A stretch of DNA of 64,000 nucleotides from Providencia sp. (GTDB lineage Bacteria > Pseudomonadota > Gammaproteobacteria > Enterobacterales > Enterobacteriaceae). Position 1 is the stretch's first letter, and every line of letters starts with the position of its first letter. Both the position numbers and the translations under genes were made by a program. Where the stretch lies: positions 18,349 to 82,348 of the forward strand of contig NZ_DOEH01000026.1 of NCBI RefSeq assembly GCF_003533305.1, in the 5' to 3' direction. The notes beneath the pieces were generated by a model that saw nothing but the letters and a program-made list of their open reading frames with translations, searched no databases and had not been told where the DNA came from. Shown piece by piece: positions 33,613 through 42,253 of this stretch.

Positions 33613-36600
33613 ATGAAATTTACTGATATTTTTGTTCGTCGACCTGTTTTAGCACTCGTGGTCAGTGCATTAATTGTTTTACTCGGGTTATTTGCATTAA
33701 GTAAATTACCTATTCGCCAATATCCACAGTTAGAAAGTGCCACTGTTACCATTACAACTCAATATCCTGGTGCTTCAGCAAAACTTATGCAGGGATTTGT
33801 CACTCAACCTATTGCTCAAGCGGTCTCTTCTGTTGAAGGCATTGATTATTTATCTTCTTCATCAGTACAAGGAAGCAGCCTTGTTACTGTACGTATGGCG
33901 CTAAACCGTGATTCAACACAAGCGCTTACTCAAGTCATGGCGAAAGTGAACCAGGTCCGTTATAAATTACCAAAAGAAGCCTATGACCCTGTAATTGAAC
34001 TCTCCTCAGGAGAATCAACTGCTGTGGCCTACATTGGTTTTTCCAGTACCAATTTATCCATTCCAGCCTTAACAGATTACATTTCTCGCGTCGTCGAGCC
34101 AATGTATTCCTCTATTGAAGGCGTTGCTAAAGTACAAGTTTTTGGTGGGCAACAACTCGCAATGCGTTTGTGGTTAGATGCCGATAAACTTGCTGGCCGA
34201 GGACTTTCTGCCGCTGATGTTGCTGAGGCGGTACGCAAAAACAACTACCAAGCCGCTCCCGGTAAAGTAAAAGGCGAATACGTGCTTTCTAACGTTTACG
34301 TTAATACGGATTTAACTAACGTTAACGAATTTCGCGATCTCGTCATACGCAATGATGGCAATGGTCTGGTACGTTTAAAAGATGTTGGCACGATTGAACT
34401 CGGTGCATCTTCAACCGAAACCAGTGGTTTGATGAATGGTGAACCCGCGATTTACTTAGGATTATTTGCCACCCCAACAGGAAACCCCCTTGTCATTGTT
34501 GATGGTATGAATAAATTAATGCCTGATATCATCAAAACATTACCACCCGAAGTGAAAATTGAGATGGCATTCGAAACATCTCGCTTTATCAAGGCCTCCA
34601 TAAGCCAAGTGGTCAATACCTTAATTGAAGCATTACTTATTGTTATTGTAGTCATTTATCTATGTCTGGGTTCAATTCGCAGTGTCATTATTCCTATTTT
34701 AGCAATTCCCTTGTCCATGCTCGGTGCCGCAGCTCTAATGATGGCTTTCGGCTTTAGTATCAATTTGTTAACGCTACTTGCGATGGTTCTAGCCATTGGG
34801 CTAGTTGTGGATGACGCTATTGTAGTGGTCGAAAATGTACATCGCCATATTGAAGAAGGGAAATCACCTGTACTTGCGGCATTGATAGGTGCCCGAGAGG
34901 TCTCAGGGCCGGTAATTGCCATGACAATTACATTAGCGGCGGTCTATGCGCCCATTGGCTTGATGTCGGGTTTAACAGGCGCTTTATTTAAAGAGTTTGC
35001 ACTGACTTTAGCCGGTGCCGTCATCGTTTCCGGTATCGTGGCATTAACGCTTTCCCCCGTCATGAGCTCATTTATGTTGAATTCACAGCAAAATGAAGGC
35101 CGAATGGCACGAATAGCAGAAAAATTCTTTGCTACGCTTGCTCGCTATTACACTGTTGTACTTAATTTTTCCCTCAATAATCGTTGGATAACGGGTATTC
35201 TGGCGATTGCTGTCGTAATCAGTTTGCCATTACTTTATCAATCAGCCCCTCGCGAACTTGCGCCCGTTGAAGACCAATCCAGTGTACTCACTGCAATTAA
35301 ATCACCGCAACATGCCAATCTTGAATATGTTGAACGCTTCTCTCACAAATTACATGATGTTTTCATCCAATTACCCGAGACCGAAAGCACTTGGATCATT
35401 AATGGTACCGATGGCCCATCGTCAAGTTTTGGGGGCACAAATTTGTCGTCATGGGAAAAGCGTGAACGCCCAGCATCCGCAATTCAGTCCGATTTACAGG
35501 GTATGGTAGGGGATGTTGAAGGAAGCAGTATTTTTGTCTTTCAATTACCGGCCTTACCTGGCTCCACAGGGGGATTACCGATTCAAATGGTATTAAGGAG
35601 CCCGCAAGACTATCCAGTGTTATATAAGACAATGGAGGAGATTAAACAACAAGCTCGGAAAAGTGGCCTATTTATGGTGGTCGATAGTGACCTTGACTAC
35701 AACAATCCAGTAGTTGAGATCCGTATTAATCGAGCCAAAGCAAATAGCCTAGGCATTAGCATGCAAAATATTGATGAATCACTCAACTTATTAGTTGGTG
35801 AAAACTATATTAACCGCTTTGGTATGGATGGCCGTTCTTATGATGTTATTCCACAGAGTATTCGCAGCCAACGCCTAACACCGGAAGCACTATCACGCCA
35901 CTATGTAAAAGCTCAAAATGACACCATGATCCCGCTTTCAACGGTTGTGGATATCAATACACAAGTTGAACCCAATAAACTTACTCAGTTTAATCAACAA
36001 AACGCAGCCATTTTCCAAGCAATTCCTGCACCAGGCGTTACTCTAGGGGAAGCTGTTAGCTACCTTGATACTATCGCAAATGAATTACCCGCAGGATTTA
36101 GCCACGACTGGCAATCCGATTCGCGCCAATATAAACAAGAAGGAAACACCCTCGCCTTTGCCTTTATGGCGGCGCTTCTTATCATTTATTTAGTTTTAGC
36201 AGCACAATATGAAAGCTTAGTCGACCCACTGATTATTTTGATTACCGTCCCACTGTCCATTTGTGGCGCCTTGATCCCACTCGCTTTGGGTTATGCCACC
36301 TTGAATATTTATACTCAAATAGGATTGGTCACTCTAATAGGACTTATTAGTAAACACGGCATTTTGATGGTGGAATTTGCCAATGAATTACAAGCCCATG
36401 AAGGGTTAGACCGACGCCAAGCTATCTTAAAAGCAGCACAAATTAGGTTACGCCCTATCTTAATGACCACTGCGGCAATGGTTATCGGTTTAGTGCCTTT
36501 ACTGTTTGCAACTGGTGCCGGAGCCAATAGCCGCTTTGGATTAGGCCTCGTTATTGTAACCGGGATGTTAGTGGGTACTTTGTTCACGCTATTTGTTTTA

Positions 36601-36714
36601 CCAACCATTTATTCACTACTTGCCCGTAATCACAGTACAACCGCACTGACACCAAGGCGTTATGAGCTTGCAGAAGCCAATCGTCTGATTAAACACACTG
36701 AGGAGATATCTTAA
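33613..36714 (+). CDS. RND multidrug efflux pump, inner-membrane subunit (MexI-like)
   Basis: A full-length 1033-residue HAE1-type RND transporter. It starts 'MKFTDIFVRRPVLALVVS' like MexI. It has two large periplasmic loops and the proton-relay aspartates in TM4 ('AIGLVVDDAIVVVENVHRHIEEG'). The second half repeats the fold, with 'KHGILMVEFANELQ' and 'LRPILMTTAAM'. SoxR control in a divergent arrangement parallels mexGHI-opmD of Pseudomonas, which exports phenazines and other redox-active compounds. Here a link to indole-derived pigments or quinones made by the adjacent catabolic island is conceivable but unproven. Confidence 0.94.
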   Translation: MKFTDIFVRRPVLALVVSALIVLLGLFALSKLPIRQYPQLESATVTITTQYPGASAKLMQGFVTQPIAQAVSSVEGIDYLSSSSVQGSSLVTVRMALNRDSTQALTQVMAKVNQVRYKLPKEAYDPVIELSSGESTAVAYIGFSSTNLSIPALTDYISRVVEPMYSSIEGVAKVQVFGGQQLAMRLWLDADKLAGRGLSAADVAEAVRKNNYQAAPGKVKGEYVLSNVYVNTDLTNVNEFRDLVIRNDGNGLVRLKDVGTIELGASSTETSGLMNGEPAIYLGLFATPTGNPLVIVDGMNKLMPDIIKTLPPEVKIEMAFETSRFIKASISQVVNTLIEALLIVIVVIYLCLGSIRSVIIPILAIPLSMLGAAALMMAFGFSINLLTLLAMVLAIGLVVDDAIVVVENVHRHIEEGKSPVLAALIGAREVSGPVIAMTITLAAVYAPIGLMSGLTGALFKEFALTLAGAVIVSGIVALTLSPVMSSFMLNSQQNEGRMARIAEKFFATLARYYTVVLNFSLNNRWITGILAIAVVISLPLLYQSAPRELAPVEDQSSVLTAIKSPQHANLEYVERFSHKLHDVFIQLPETESTWIINGTDGPSSSFGGTNLSSWEKRERPASAIQSDLQGMVGDVEGSSIFVFQLPALPGSTGGLPIQMVLRSPQDYPVLYKTMEEIKQQARKSGLFMVVDSDLDYNNPVVEIRINRAKANSLGISMQNIDESLNLLVGENYINRFGMDGRSYDVIPQSIRSQRLTPEALSRHYVKAQNDTMIPLSTVVDINTQVEPNKLTQFNQQNAAIFQAIPAPGVTLGEAVSYLDTIANELPAGFSHDWQSDSRQYKQEGNTLAFAFMAALLIIYLVLAAQYESLVDPLIILITVPLSICGALIPLALGYATLNIYTQIGLVTLIGLISKHGILMVEFANELQAHEGLDRRQAILKAAQIRLRPILMTTAAMVIGLVPLLFATGAGANSRFGLGLVIVTGMLVGTLFTLFVLPTIYSLLARNHSTTALTPRRYELAEANRLIKHTEEIS

Positions 36715-36890
36715 TGAGAAGTTCTTTAACAAGTCATCAAAGGGATAACCGCATCATCAATGAAATCGACGTCAATGAGATGAGTAATAGTATGGCAATG
36801 CTATTTATTTATCATGGTCCTGCTGCGCCAACAAAGAATAAACAACTTGCAGACAGAAATGAAAATAGCATACAAAAAATAGTTCGCTAG
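36714..36890 (+). CDS. Small ORF translationally coupled to the RND pump
   Basis: A 58-codon ORF whose ATG overlaps the pump's TAA (TAATG), so it can be translated by reinitiation. The preceding pump codons contain GAGGAGA, a good ribosome site for it. The product begins 'MRSSLTSHQRDNRIINEIDV', is hydrophilic and has only a short hydrophobic patch ('MAMLFIYHG'), so it is not an AcrZ-like membrane helix. A terminator follows within 30 bases. No family is recognised. It could be a real small protein or the remnant of a longer gene. Confidence 0.5.
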   Translation: MRSSLTSHQRDNRIINEIDVNEMSNSMAMLFIYHGPAAPTKNKQLADRNENSIQKIVR

Positions 36891-36891
36891 T

Positions 36892-36948
36892 CTAACTACG
36901 TCGATGTAGTTAGGTTAGAAACCGCATAATAATTTATTATGCGGTTTT
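36892..36948 (+). terminator. Two hairpins ending the efflux operon
   Basis: CTAACTAC/GTAGTTAG (36892-36913) is followed by AAACCGCATAAT/ATTATGCGGTTT (36919-36947) with a short T-run. The second is a standard Rho-independent terminator and probably also stops transcription of the convergent gene that ends at 36953. Confidence 0.8.
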
Positions 36949-36952
36949 CTAT

Positions 36953-38599
36953 TTAAAGCCCTTCGTAGAAAGCAAAAACCAGTTTACCTTCTTTGATAAG
37001 AATTGGATTGCCGGGTAATGCATCAAGTATCGTATCTTGAGAGCTATCAACCACGACAGCAACATCACGATAATGATTGTCTTCCAATAACTTAGTCAGT
37101 TGATCTAAGCGATAAAAACGATTTACCGCATCAGGATACTTCAATCCATAACCTAACTCACCCGTTTGATGAAGCATCGTAATATCACTACGTTTTAATA
37201 CCCATGCTAATGACGTCCCAAGTCCCACATTGTTTGTCAACAGAACAGCTCTTTTCGACAGCTTGTCTTGGTACTTAGCAATCACATTTTGCGGAGTATT
37301 GTTACTTTCAATATACTTTGGAATAACATGACCAACACTCAAGCTCAGCACCAAAGTGCACGCGGCGGCGAGATACCAAAACTTTGGTTTAAACGACACC
37401 AAAGCCACAAGCGTCCAAAATATAAATGCACCTGCGGCTAACCATAGCTTATTGCTTTCATCTATTTGATAAACATTAATTTTAGGGAAATATGGTGAAG
37501 CAATAATGGCAATAGTGGCTATCAGGCCAAATACGATATTGATACAGGCATTAAGACGCACAGTACCCACTTTTTTCTGCCAAAAAGCACTATCAATATA
37601 AGCTGCCATTAAAATAGCAATAGGTGCAATGCAGGGTAAAATATAGGTAAGTAACTTTCCTTTTGTAATACTGAAAAAGAGGAAAGGTATGACTAGCCAG
37701 AGCAGAAAATACAGATGAATGCCTTTTTGGCGCCATGCATGAGCAATGGAAGCAAATAAGTATCCTAACCAAGGAATAACAGCGGCTAATAAGATAGGGA
37801 TGTAAAACCAGATTGGCGATTTATTTTGAGCGTCGTTAGACATGAAACGCTGTACATGTTCAACCCAGAAAAAATAATGCCAATAATCAGGCTCACGGCT
37901 CGCGATAACAAAAGCCCAAGGTAAGCAGATTAGAAAAGCCGTAAATATAGCGACAAATGAAAAGAAAAATATTTCTTTAAACTGTTTAAAATAAATAGCC
38001 GCAACCGAACATACCAATGTAGGTAATACTAAAACTAAAAAACCTTTGGTTAATACCCCTAAGCCACACGCAATACCAATAAAAATAAAGGCGATAAGTT
38101 TATGAGAAAAGTACTTTGTGGTTAATCCCCATTGAAAAAAGAAGATAATCATCGTAATAAATGCTGTTACGATGGGGTCTAGGATATTATAAGTGCCAAT
38201 GGTGAATACCATTAACATAGAGAGATAAATAAAAACGGCATTAAAAGCGATATTTTCTTTTTTCCAAGCCATTTTTGCACTGAGGTAGACAAAAAAACCA
38301 CTTAATAATGTACTAAATACCGCACCTAGCCGTACTGAGACATTATTTTCACCAAACAACATTTGAAATACGGCACCAACCCAATAACCAAAAATAGGTT
38401 TTTCAAAGTAACGTATATCAAGCAGTTCCGGTACACTCCAATTATAACTACGGATCAATTCACGACTTATTTCTGCGTAACGTAGTTCGTCTGGCTGCCA
38501 AAGCAACCGGCCATTAAGTGGGATAAAATAAGTTACTAGTACAAATCCAAATAACAGACACCATTTTAAATAGGCAATTTTATTATTTGCCATAATCAT
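36953..38599 (-). CDS. arnT: ArnT-like lipid A aminoarabinose transferase (GT83)
   Basis: A 548-residue polytopic glycosyltransferase. The N-terminal catalytic loop 'NGRLLWQPDELRYAEISRELI' contains the conserved Asp-Glu and Arg of ArnT. 'YFEKPIFGYWVGAVFQMLFGENNVSVRLGAVFSTLLSG' follows the family closely. About twelve membrane segments precede a ~120-residue periplasmic C-terminal domain. ArnT adds 4-amino-4-deoxy-L-arabinose to lipid A and lowers binding of cationic peptides. Here it stands alone without the arnBCAD genes. It may therefore be a second copy or act on another polyprenyl-linked sugar. Confidence 0.8.
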   Translation of the reverse strand: MIMANNKIAYLKWCLLFGFVLVTYFIPLNGRLLWQPDELRYAEISRELIRSYNWSVPELLDIRYFEKPIFGYWVGAVFQMLFGENNVSVRLGAVFSTLLSGFFVYLSAKMAWKKENIAFNAVFIYLSMLMVFTIGTYNILDPIVTAFITMIIFFFQWGLTTKYFSHKLIAFIFIGIACGLGVLTKGFLVLVLPTLVCSVAAIYFKQFKEIFFFSFVAIFTAFLICLPWAFVIASREPDYWHYFFWVEHVQRFMSNDAQNKSPIWFYIPILLAAVIPWLGYLFASIAHAWRQKGIHLYFLLWLVIPFLFFSITKGKLLTYILPCIAPIAILMAAYIDSAFWQKKVGTVRLNACINIVFGLIATIAIIASPYFPKINVYQIDESNKLWLAAGAFIFWTLVALVSFKPKFWYLAAACTLVLSLSVGHVIPKYIESNNTPQNVIAKYQDKLSKRAVLLTNNVGLGTSLAWVLKRSDITMLHQTGELGYGLKYPDAVNRFYRLDQLTKLLEDNHYRDVAVVVDSSQDTILDALPGNPILIKEGKLVFAFYEGL

Positions 38600-38972
38600 C
38601 TCATCTCAACCATTCTTTTTATGAATATCTAATAATTAGGGACGCTTTAACACAAGATTAATGCTCATGATCTTCCAATCATTTCCATTATCGTTGGCTT
38701 TACTAAACCCCATATAAACAAATCAACAATTTATTTTTAGTAATCTTGCTGTGTATAAACAATCAATAAATGAAAACAACATTTACTTCGATAAGATGAA
38801 GATAAGAATCAACATATCAGACTCAACCTAAAAAAAATAGTTCAGCGCTCCTGCTGCTATTTTCACTCAATTCATATAAATGCTCATTTCTATGTCATAT
38901 GAATATCATATTAGTTGTCATACATAGTCAAAATAAGCGTTAAACACCTAAGCCCCATATAATAGTGCCCAT
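38600..38972. other. Intergenic region, nothing identified
   Basis: The stretch between the arnT-like start and the metY terminator. It must contain the arnT promoter, but I see no clear PmrA or PhoP box by eye and no credible small gene. Confidence 0.4.
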
Positions 38973-39013
38973 AAAAAACTGCTATTGATAATAAAAATCA
39001 TCTAATAGCAGTT
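38973..39013 (-). terminator. Terminator of the sulfhydrylase gene
   Basis: AACTGCTATT and AATAGCAGTT form a perfect ten-base stem; on the minus strand a run of six T follows. It lies about 50 bases past the stop at 39065. Confidence 0.8.
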
Positions 39014-39064
39014 GTTTAATTGATGGTTTAAAATGAAAAACCAACTAAATTTTGAGCTTAATCT

Positions 39065-40339
39065 TTATTTAGCAGCATCTAACGCTTGTGCTAAATCGGC
39101 TAAAATATCATCAATATGCTCAATACCAATCGATAAACGAATCATATCCCGCGAAACACCCGCTTGTGCTAACTCGGCATCATTCAACTGACGATGCGTA
39201 GTTGACGCTGGATGACAAGCCAAAGACTTGGCATCACCTATATTAACCAAACGCACAATTAATTTTAGTGCATCAATGAAACGCCCACCAGCCTCTTGTC
39301 CACCTTTAATACCAAATGACAAAATACCCGCTGGTTTACCATCCATATATTTTTGCGCCAATGCATGTTCAGGGTTACTCGCGAGGCCTGCATATTTAAC
39401 CCATTCAACTTGTGAATGTTTATCTAAATAATTCGCTACTTTTAATGCATTTTCAGTATGGCGATCCATTCTTAACCCAAGTGTTTCAAGCCCTTGAAGA
39501 ATTAAAAATGAATTGAATGGTGAAAGTGCAGCGCCAGTTCCACGTAACGGTGCAACGCGACAACGGGCAATAAAAGCCGCTGCGCCAAAATGTTCGGTAT
39601 AACTTACGCCGTGGTAAGCAACATCAGGTTCAATTAATAGAGAAAATCTATCTGGATATTGTGCCCATGGGAATTTACCCGAATCAACAACCATTCCGCC
39701 AAGAGAAGAGCCGTGCCCACCAATATATTTAGTTAATGAATGAACTACAATATCCGCACCATATTCAAACGGGCGACATAAATAAGGCGTTGCGACGGTA
39801 TTATCAACAATTAAAGGAACACCATGACGATGAGCAACTTCGGCTAGTGCCTCAATATCAACGATAAAACCGGCAGGATTAGAGATTGTTTCACAAAATA
39901 CTGCTCTAGTTTTATCATCAATCAGCGCTTCAAGCGCAGCTAAATCATCATGCTCAGCAAAATGTGTTTTAATCCCTAAACGAGGTAACGCATGGGCGAG
40001 TAAGTTATAGGTTCCACCGTATAACTTAGCAACGGAAACAATATTATCCCCTGCTTGTGCAACTGTTTGAATCGCATAAGTAATCGCAGCCATTCCTGAT
40101 GCAACAGCAAGCCCCGCAATCCCACCTTCTAAAGCAGCGACGCGCTGTTCCAATACATCATTAGTTGGATTCATAATACGAGTGTATATATTCCCCGCCA
40201 CTTTCAAATCAAATAGATCAGCGCCATGCTGTGTATCATCAAAGGCATAGGACGTAGTTTGATAAATTGGCACTGCAACAGATTTCGTTGTTGGGTCTGG
40301 AGAATAGCCTGCGTGAATCGATAATGTTTCTAATTTCAT
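39065..40339 (-). CDS. metY: O-acetylhomoserine aminocarboxypropyltransferase/sulfhydrylase
   Basis: A 424-residue PLP enzyme of the Cys/Met metabolism family. It begins 'KLETLSIHAGYSPDPTTKSVAVPIYQTTSYAFD' and has 'YTRIMNPTNDVLEQRVAALEGG'. The PLP lysine lies in 'VVHSLTKYIGGHGSSLGG'. The length of about 425 residues fits O-acetylhomoserine sulfhydrylases rather than MetB or MetC (about 390). It makes homocysteine from O-acetylhomoserine and sulphide or methanethiol. Enterobacteria mostly use O-succinylhomoserine, so this may be a methanethiol-salvage route. A possible MetR site lies about 155 bases upstream. Confidence 0.9.
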   Translation of the reverse strand: MKLETLSIHAGYSPDPTTKSVAVPIYQTTSYAFDDTQHGADLFDLKVAGNIYTRIMNPTNDVLEQRVAALEGGIAGLAVASGMAAITYAIQTVAQAGDNIVSVAKLYGGTYNLLAHALPRLGIKTHFAEHDDLAALEALIDDKTRAVFCETISNPAGFIVDIEALAEVAHRHGVPLIVDNTVATPYLCRPFEYGADIVVHSLTKYIGGHGSSLGGMVVDSGKFPWAQYPDRFSLLIEPDVAYHGVSYTEHFGAAAFIARCRVAPLRGTGAALSPFNSFLILQGLETLGLRMDRHTENALKVANYLDKHSQVEWVKYAGLASNPEHALAQKYMDGKPAGILSFGIKGGQEAGGRFIDALKLIVRLVNIGDAKSLACHPASTTHRQLNDAELAQAGVSRDMIRLSIGIEHIDDILADLAQALDAAK

Positions 40340-40492
40340 TTTTTATCCTTGTTATAGCGCACCAAAACGGTACTACTCACTACAAGCCGATTTAACTAAG
40401 CTATAAGGCGACCATTATTTGTTACTGACTGTTATACCAATCGATATTACCTAAGCGTAATTTTCAAACAACTATCTTCACTTGAAATTATT

Positions 40493-40505
40493 TCATCTAA
40501 CCTGC
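40493..40505. promoter_or_regulatory. Candidate MetR-binding site
   Basis: TGAAATTATTTCA fits the MetR consensus TGAA-N5-TTCA exactly and sits upstream of a homocysteine-forming enzyme. The sequence is AT-rich, so a chance match is possible. Confidence 0.4.
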
Positions 40506-40598
40506 TTCTCTCAGTTATACATCTAGATGGCTACTTTGAATACCAATAGCACTATTTATTTCTCGGATTATTTCTTATATGTCATAACTTATAGATAT

Positions 40599-40636
40599 AA
40601 AAAAACCTCACACAGCCAAATAGGCGATATGAGGTT
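40599..40636 (-). terminator. Terminator of the SdaC-like transporter gene
   Basis: AACCTCA and TGAGGTT pair on the minus strand around a 19-base loop, followed by seven T. It lies 22 bases past the stop codon at 40658. Confidence 0.8.
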
Positions 40637-40657
40637 GATACAGAAAAACAAAAGCGA

Positions 40658-41917
40658 TTACAAGAATGCACCATAAATAACGGAAGTTATTGATGCTAAA
40701 CCACAAAGCAATGTAAATACTTGAGCCAACTTAGATGTGCTGAACTTTTTCATCGCAGGGACAATACGCATTGCAACCACTGGCAGGATGAATAGGATAG
40801 CCGCAATCATTGGCGCCCCCATAGTTTCAATCATCCCTAAAATACTTGGATTACGAATAGTGACTATCCACGTTGTCAGAACAATAAATAGCATAGAGGC
40901 TATTTCAATTTTCTTCACTGAGAACGATGAGCGAGATTTAATTAAGCCAACTAAGCCTTCATGCGCACCGAGAAAATGACCAAAATAGCTCGAAACAATG
41001 GCAGCAAATGCAATAATAGGCCCTAAATAAGAAATAATAGGTGATGGATTGATATTCGCAATATGGGATAACACGCTGATATTTTCTCTCTTCGCAATCT
41101 CTAATTCAGCAGGATTAAGCGATAAAACAACAGAGAAAACAAAAAACATCACAAAACCAGTTAACATGATAGCCGCACCACCGGTGATCATATCCGTTTT
41201 AATGATAGCTTTATCACCAAATTGTTGACGTTGGTCTTTAGTAAATTGGCTAATAATTGGGCTATGGTTAAATGAAAATACAATTAATGGAATGGCCATC
41301 CAAACAACTGTTGGTAATGCCGCCCAATCAGGCGCAACATCTAACATTGACGTATTCCATTCTGGGATCAAATACAGTGATAATGCTAATAAAATGAAGA
41401 CTAAAGGATAAACCATTAGAGATGTCAATTTCAGCATCAAATCTCTACCGAAAACAACCCCAGCAGTCATTGCAAAAATCAGCACACCAGATAATAACCA
41501 ACGTGGAATCGGTGCCCAACCAATCTGATTAACGAGGAAAGAATCTACCGTATTGGTAATACCAACCCCATAAATTAAGACAATCGGGTAAATCGCGAAA
41601 AAATATGCGAACGTAATAATATTTGCGCCAACTTTACCGAAATGTTCTTCAACAGTATCGGTAATATCTGCATTTGGATTTTTAGCTGATAATACAAAAC
41701 GTGCTAACCCTTTATGAGCCAACCAAATCATGGGAGTTGCCAGTAATGCCAAGATAACTAGCGGCCAGAAACCACCCGCACCAGCCTTAATTGGTAAAAA
41801 AAGTACGCCTGCCCCCACAGCAGTACCAAATAAAGATAAAACCCAAGTGAAATCCTTATAGGTCCATTTACTGACTGACGTCTCTGCAATACTTAGTGGT
41901 TTTTCTATTGTGCTCAT
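40658..41917 (-). CDS. SdaC/TdcC-type serine/threonine-proton symporter (HAAAP family)
   Basis: A 419-residue inner-membrane transporter with eleven predicted helices. The family signature 'LSLFGTAVGAGVLFLPIKAGAGGFWPL' (about residues 28-54) and 'LIVFSFNHSPIISQF' closely follow E. coli SdaC, as do 'YFFAIYPIVLIYGVGITNTV' and 'NPSILGMIETMGAPMIAAILF'. It imports serine, or possibly threonine, with protons. No serine deaminase gene is adjacent, so SdaC and TdcC roles cannot be separated here. It is monocistronic. Confidence 0.88.
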   Translation of the reverse strand: MSTIEKPLSIAETSVSKWTYKDFTWVLSLFGTAVGAGVLFLPIKAGAGGFWPLVILALLATPMIWLAHKGLARFVLSAKNPNADITDTVEEHFGKVGANIITFAYFFAIYPIVLIYGVGITNTVDSFLVNQIGWAPIPRWLLSGVLIFAMTAGVVFGRDLMLKLTSLMVYPLVFILLALSLYLIPEWNTSMLDVAPDWAALPTVVWMAIPLIVFSFNHSPIISQFTKDQRQQFGDKAIIKTDMITGGAAIMLTGFVMFFVFSVVLSLNPAELEIAKRENISVLSHIANINPSPIISYLGPIIAFAAIVSSYFGHFLGAHEGLVGLIKSRSSFSVKKIEIASMLFIVLTTWIVTIRNPSILGMIETMGAPMIAAILFILPVVAMRIVPAMKKFSTSKLAQVFTLLCGLASITSVIYGAFL

Positions 41918-42092
41918 AAAGTAATTTTCATCATTAACATTGTTGTAAAAAGATGAGCGGATTCTGCATTAAACCAAGAGCACTACCTAGCTTAATTTAA
42001 AATTTTGTTGCACTTTTTGGCACAGATCTCATAAATGATGTTAATTAAATGATATTTGTCGAGGTAAGCAGAGAAAAATTCATCATTCGTTT

Positions 42093-42115
42093 AAAAAAAC
42101 CCTACTAAAATAGGG
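42093..42115 (-). terminator. Second terminator downstream of dcuC
   Basis: CCCTA and TAGGG pair around six bases, followed on the minus strand by seven T. It is about 100 bases beyond the first dcuC terminator and would back it up before the next gene. Confidence 0.6.
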
Positions 42116-42189
42116 ATAAAACGTATTAATAAGGTTTATTCGCTTTTTAATTTCAACGTTAATAATTAAAAACAACTAATTAATAGTTA

Positions 42190-42225
42190 AAAAAATGGCT
42201 AGGATTTAAATTAACCCTAACCATT
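42190..42225 (-). terminator. First terminator downstream of dcuC
   Basis: AATGGTTAGG and CCTAGCCATT pair over ten positions (one G-U) on the minus strand, followed by a run of T. It lies about 30 bases past the dcuC stop. Confidence 0.8.
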
Positions 42226-42253
42226 TATATCTGTATTAATATTTAATTAAATA

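Larger units (their letters stand above)
40340..40657. other. Promoter region of metY and downstream region of the transporter
   Basis: Holds the MetR-like box at 40493-40505 and the terminator of the SdaC-like gene at 40599-40636. No gene is seen. Confidence 0.5.
41918..42253. other. Spacer with tandem dcuC terminators and the transporter promoter
   Basis: The dcuC-proximal half contains two minus-strand terminator hairpins. The remainder must carry the promoter of the SdaC-like gene; I see no convincing CRP or FNR site in it. Confidence 0.5.

Noticed and set aside
40520..40545. MetJ boxes upstream of metY
   Set aside because: The ACATCTAGATGG segment matches the AGACGTCT repeats poorly; only the MetR-like site was kept.
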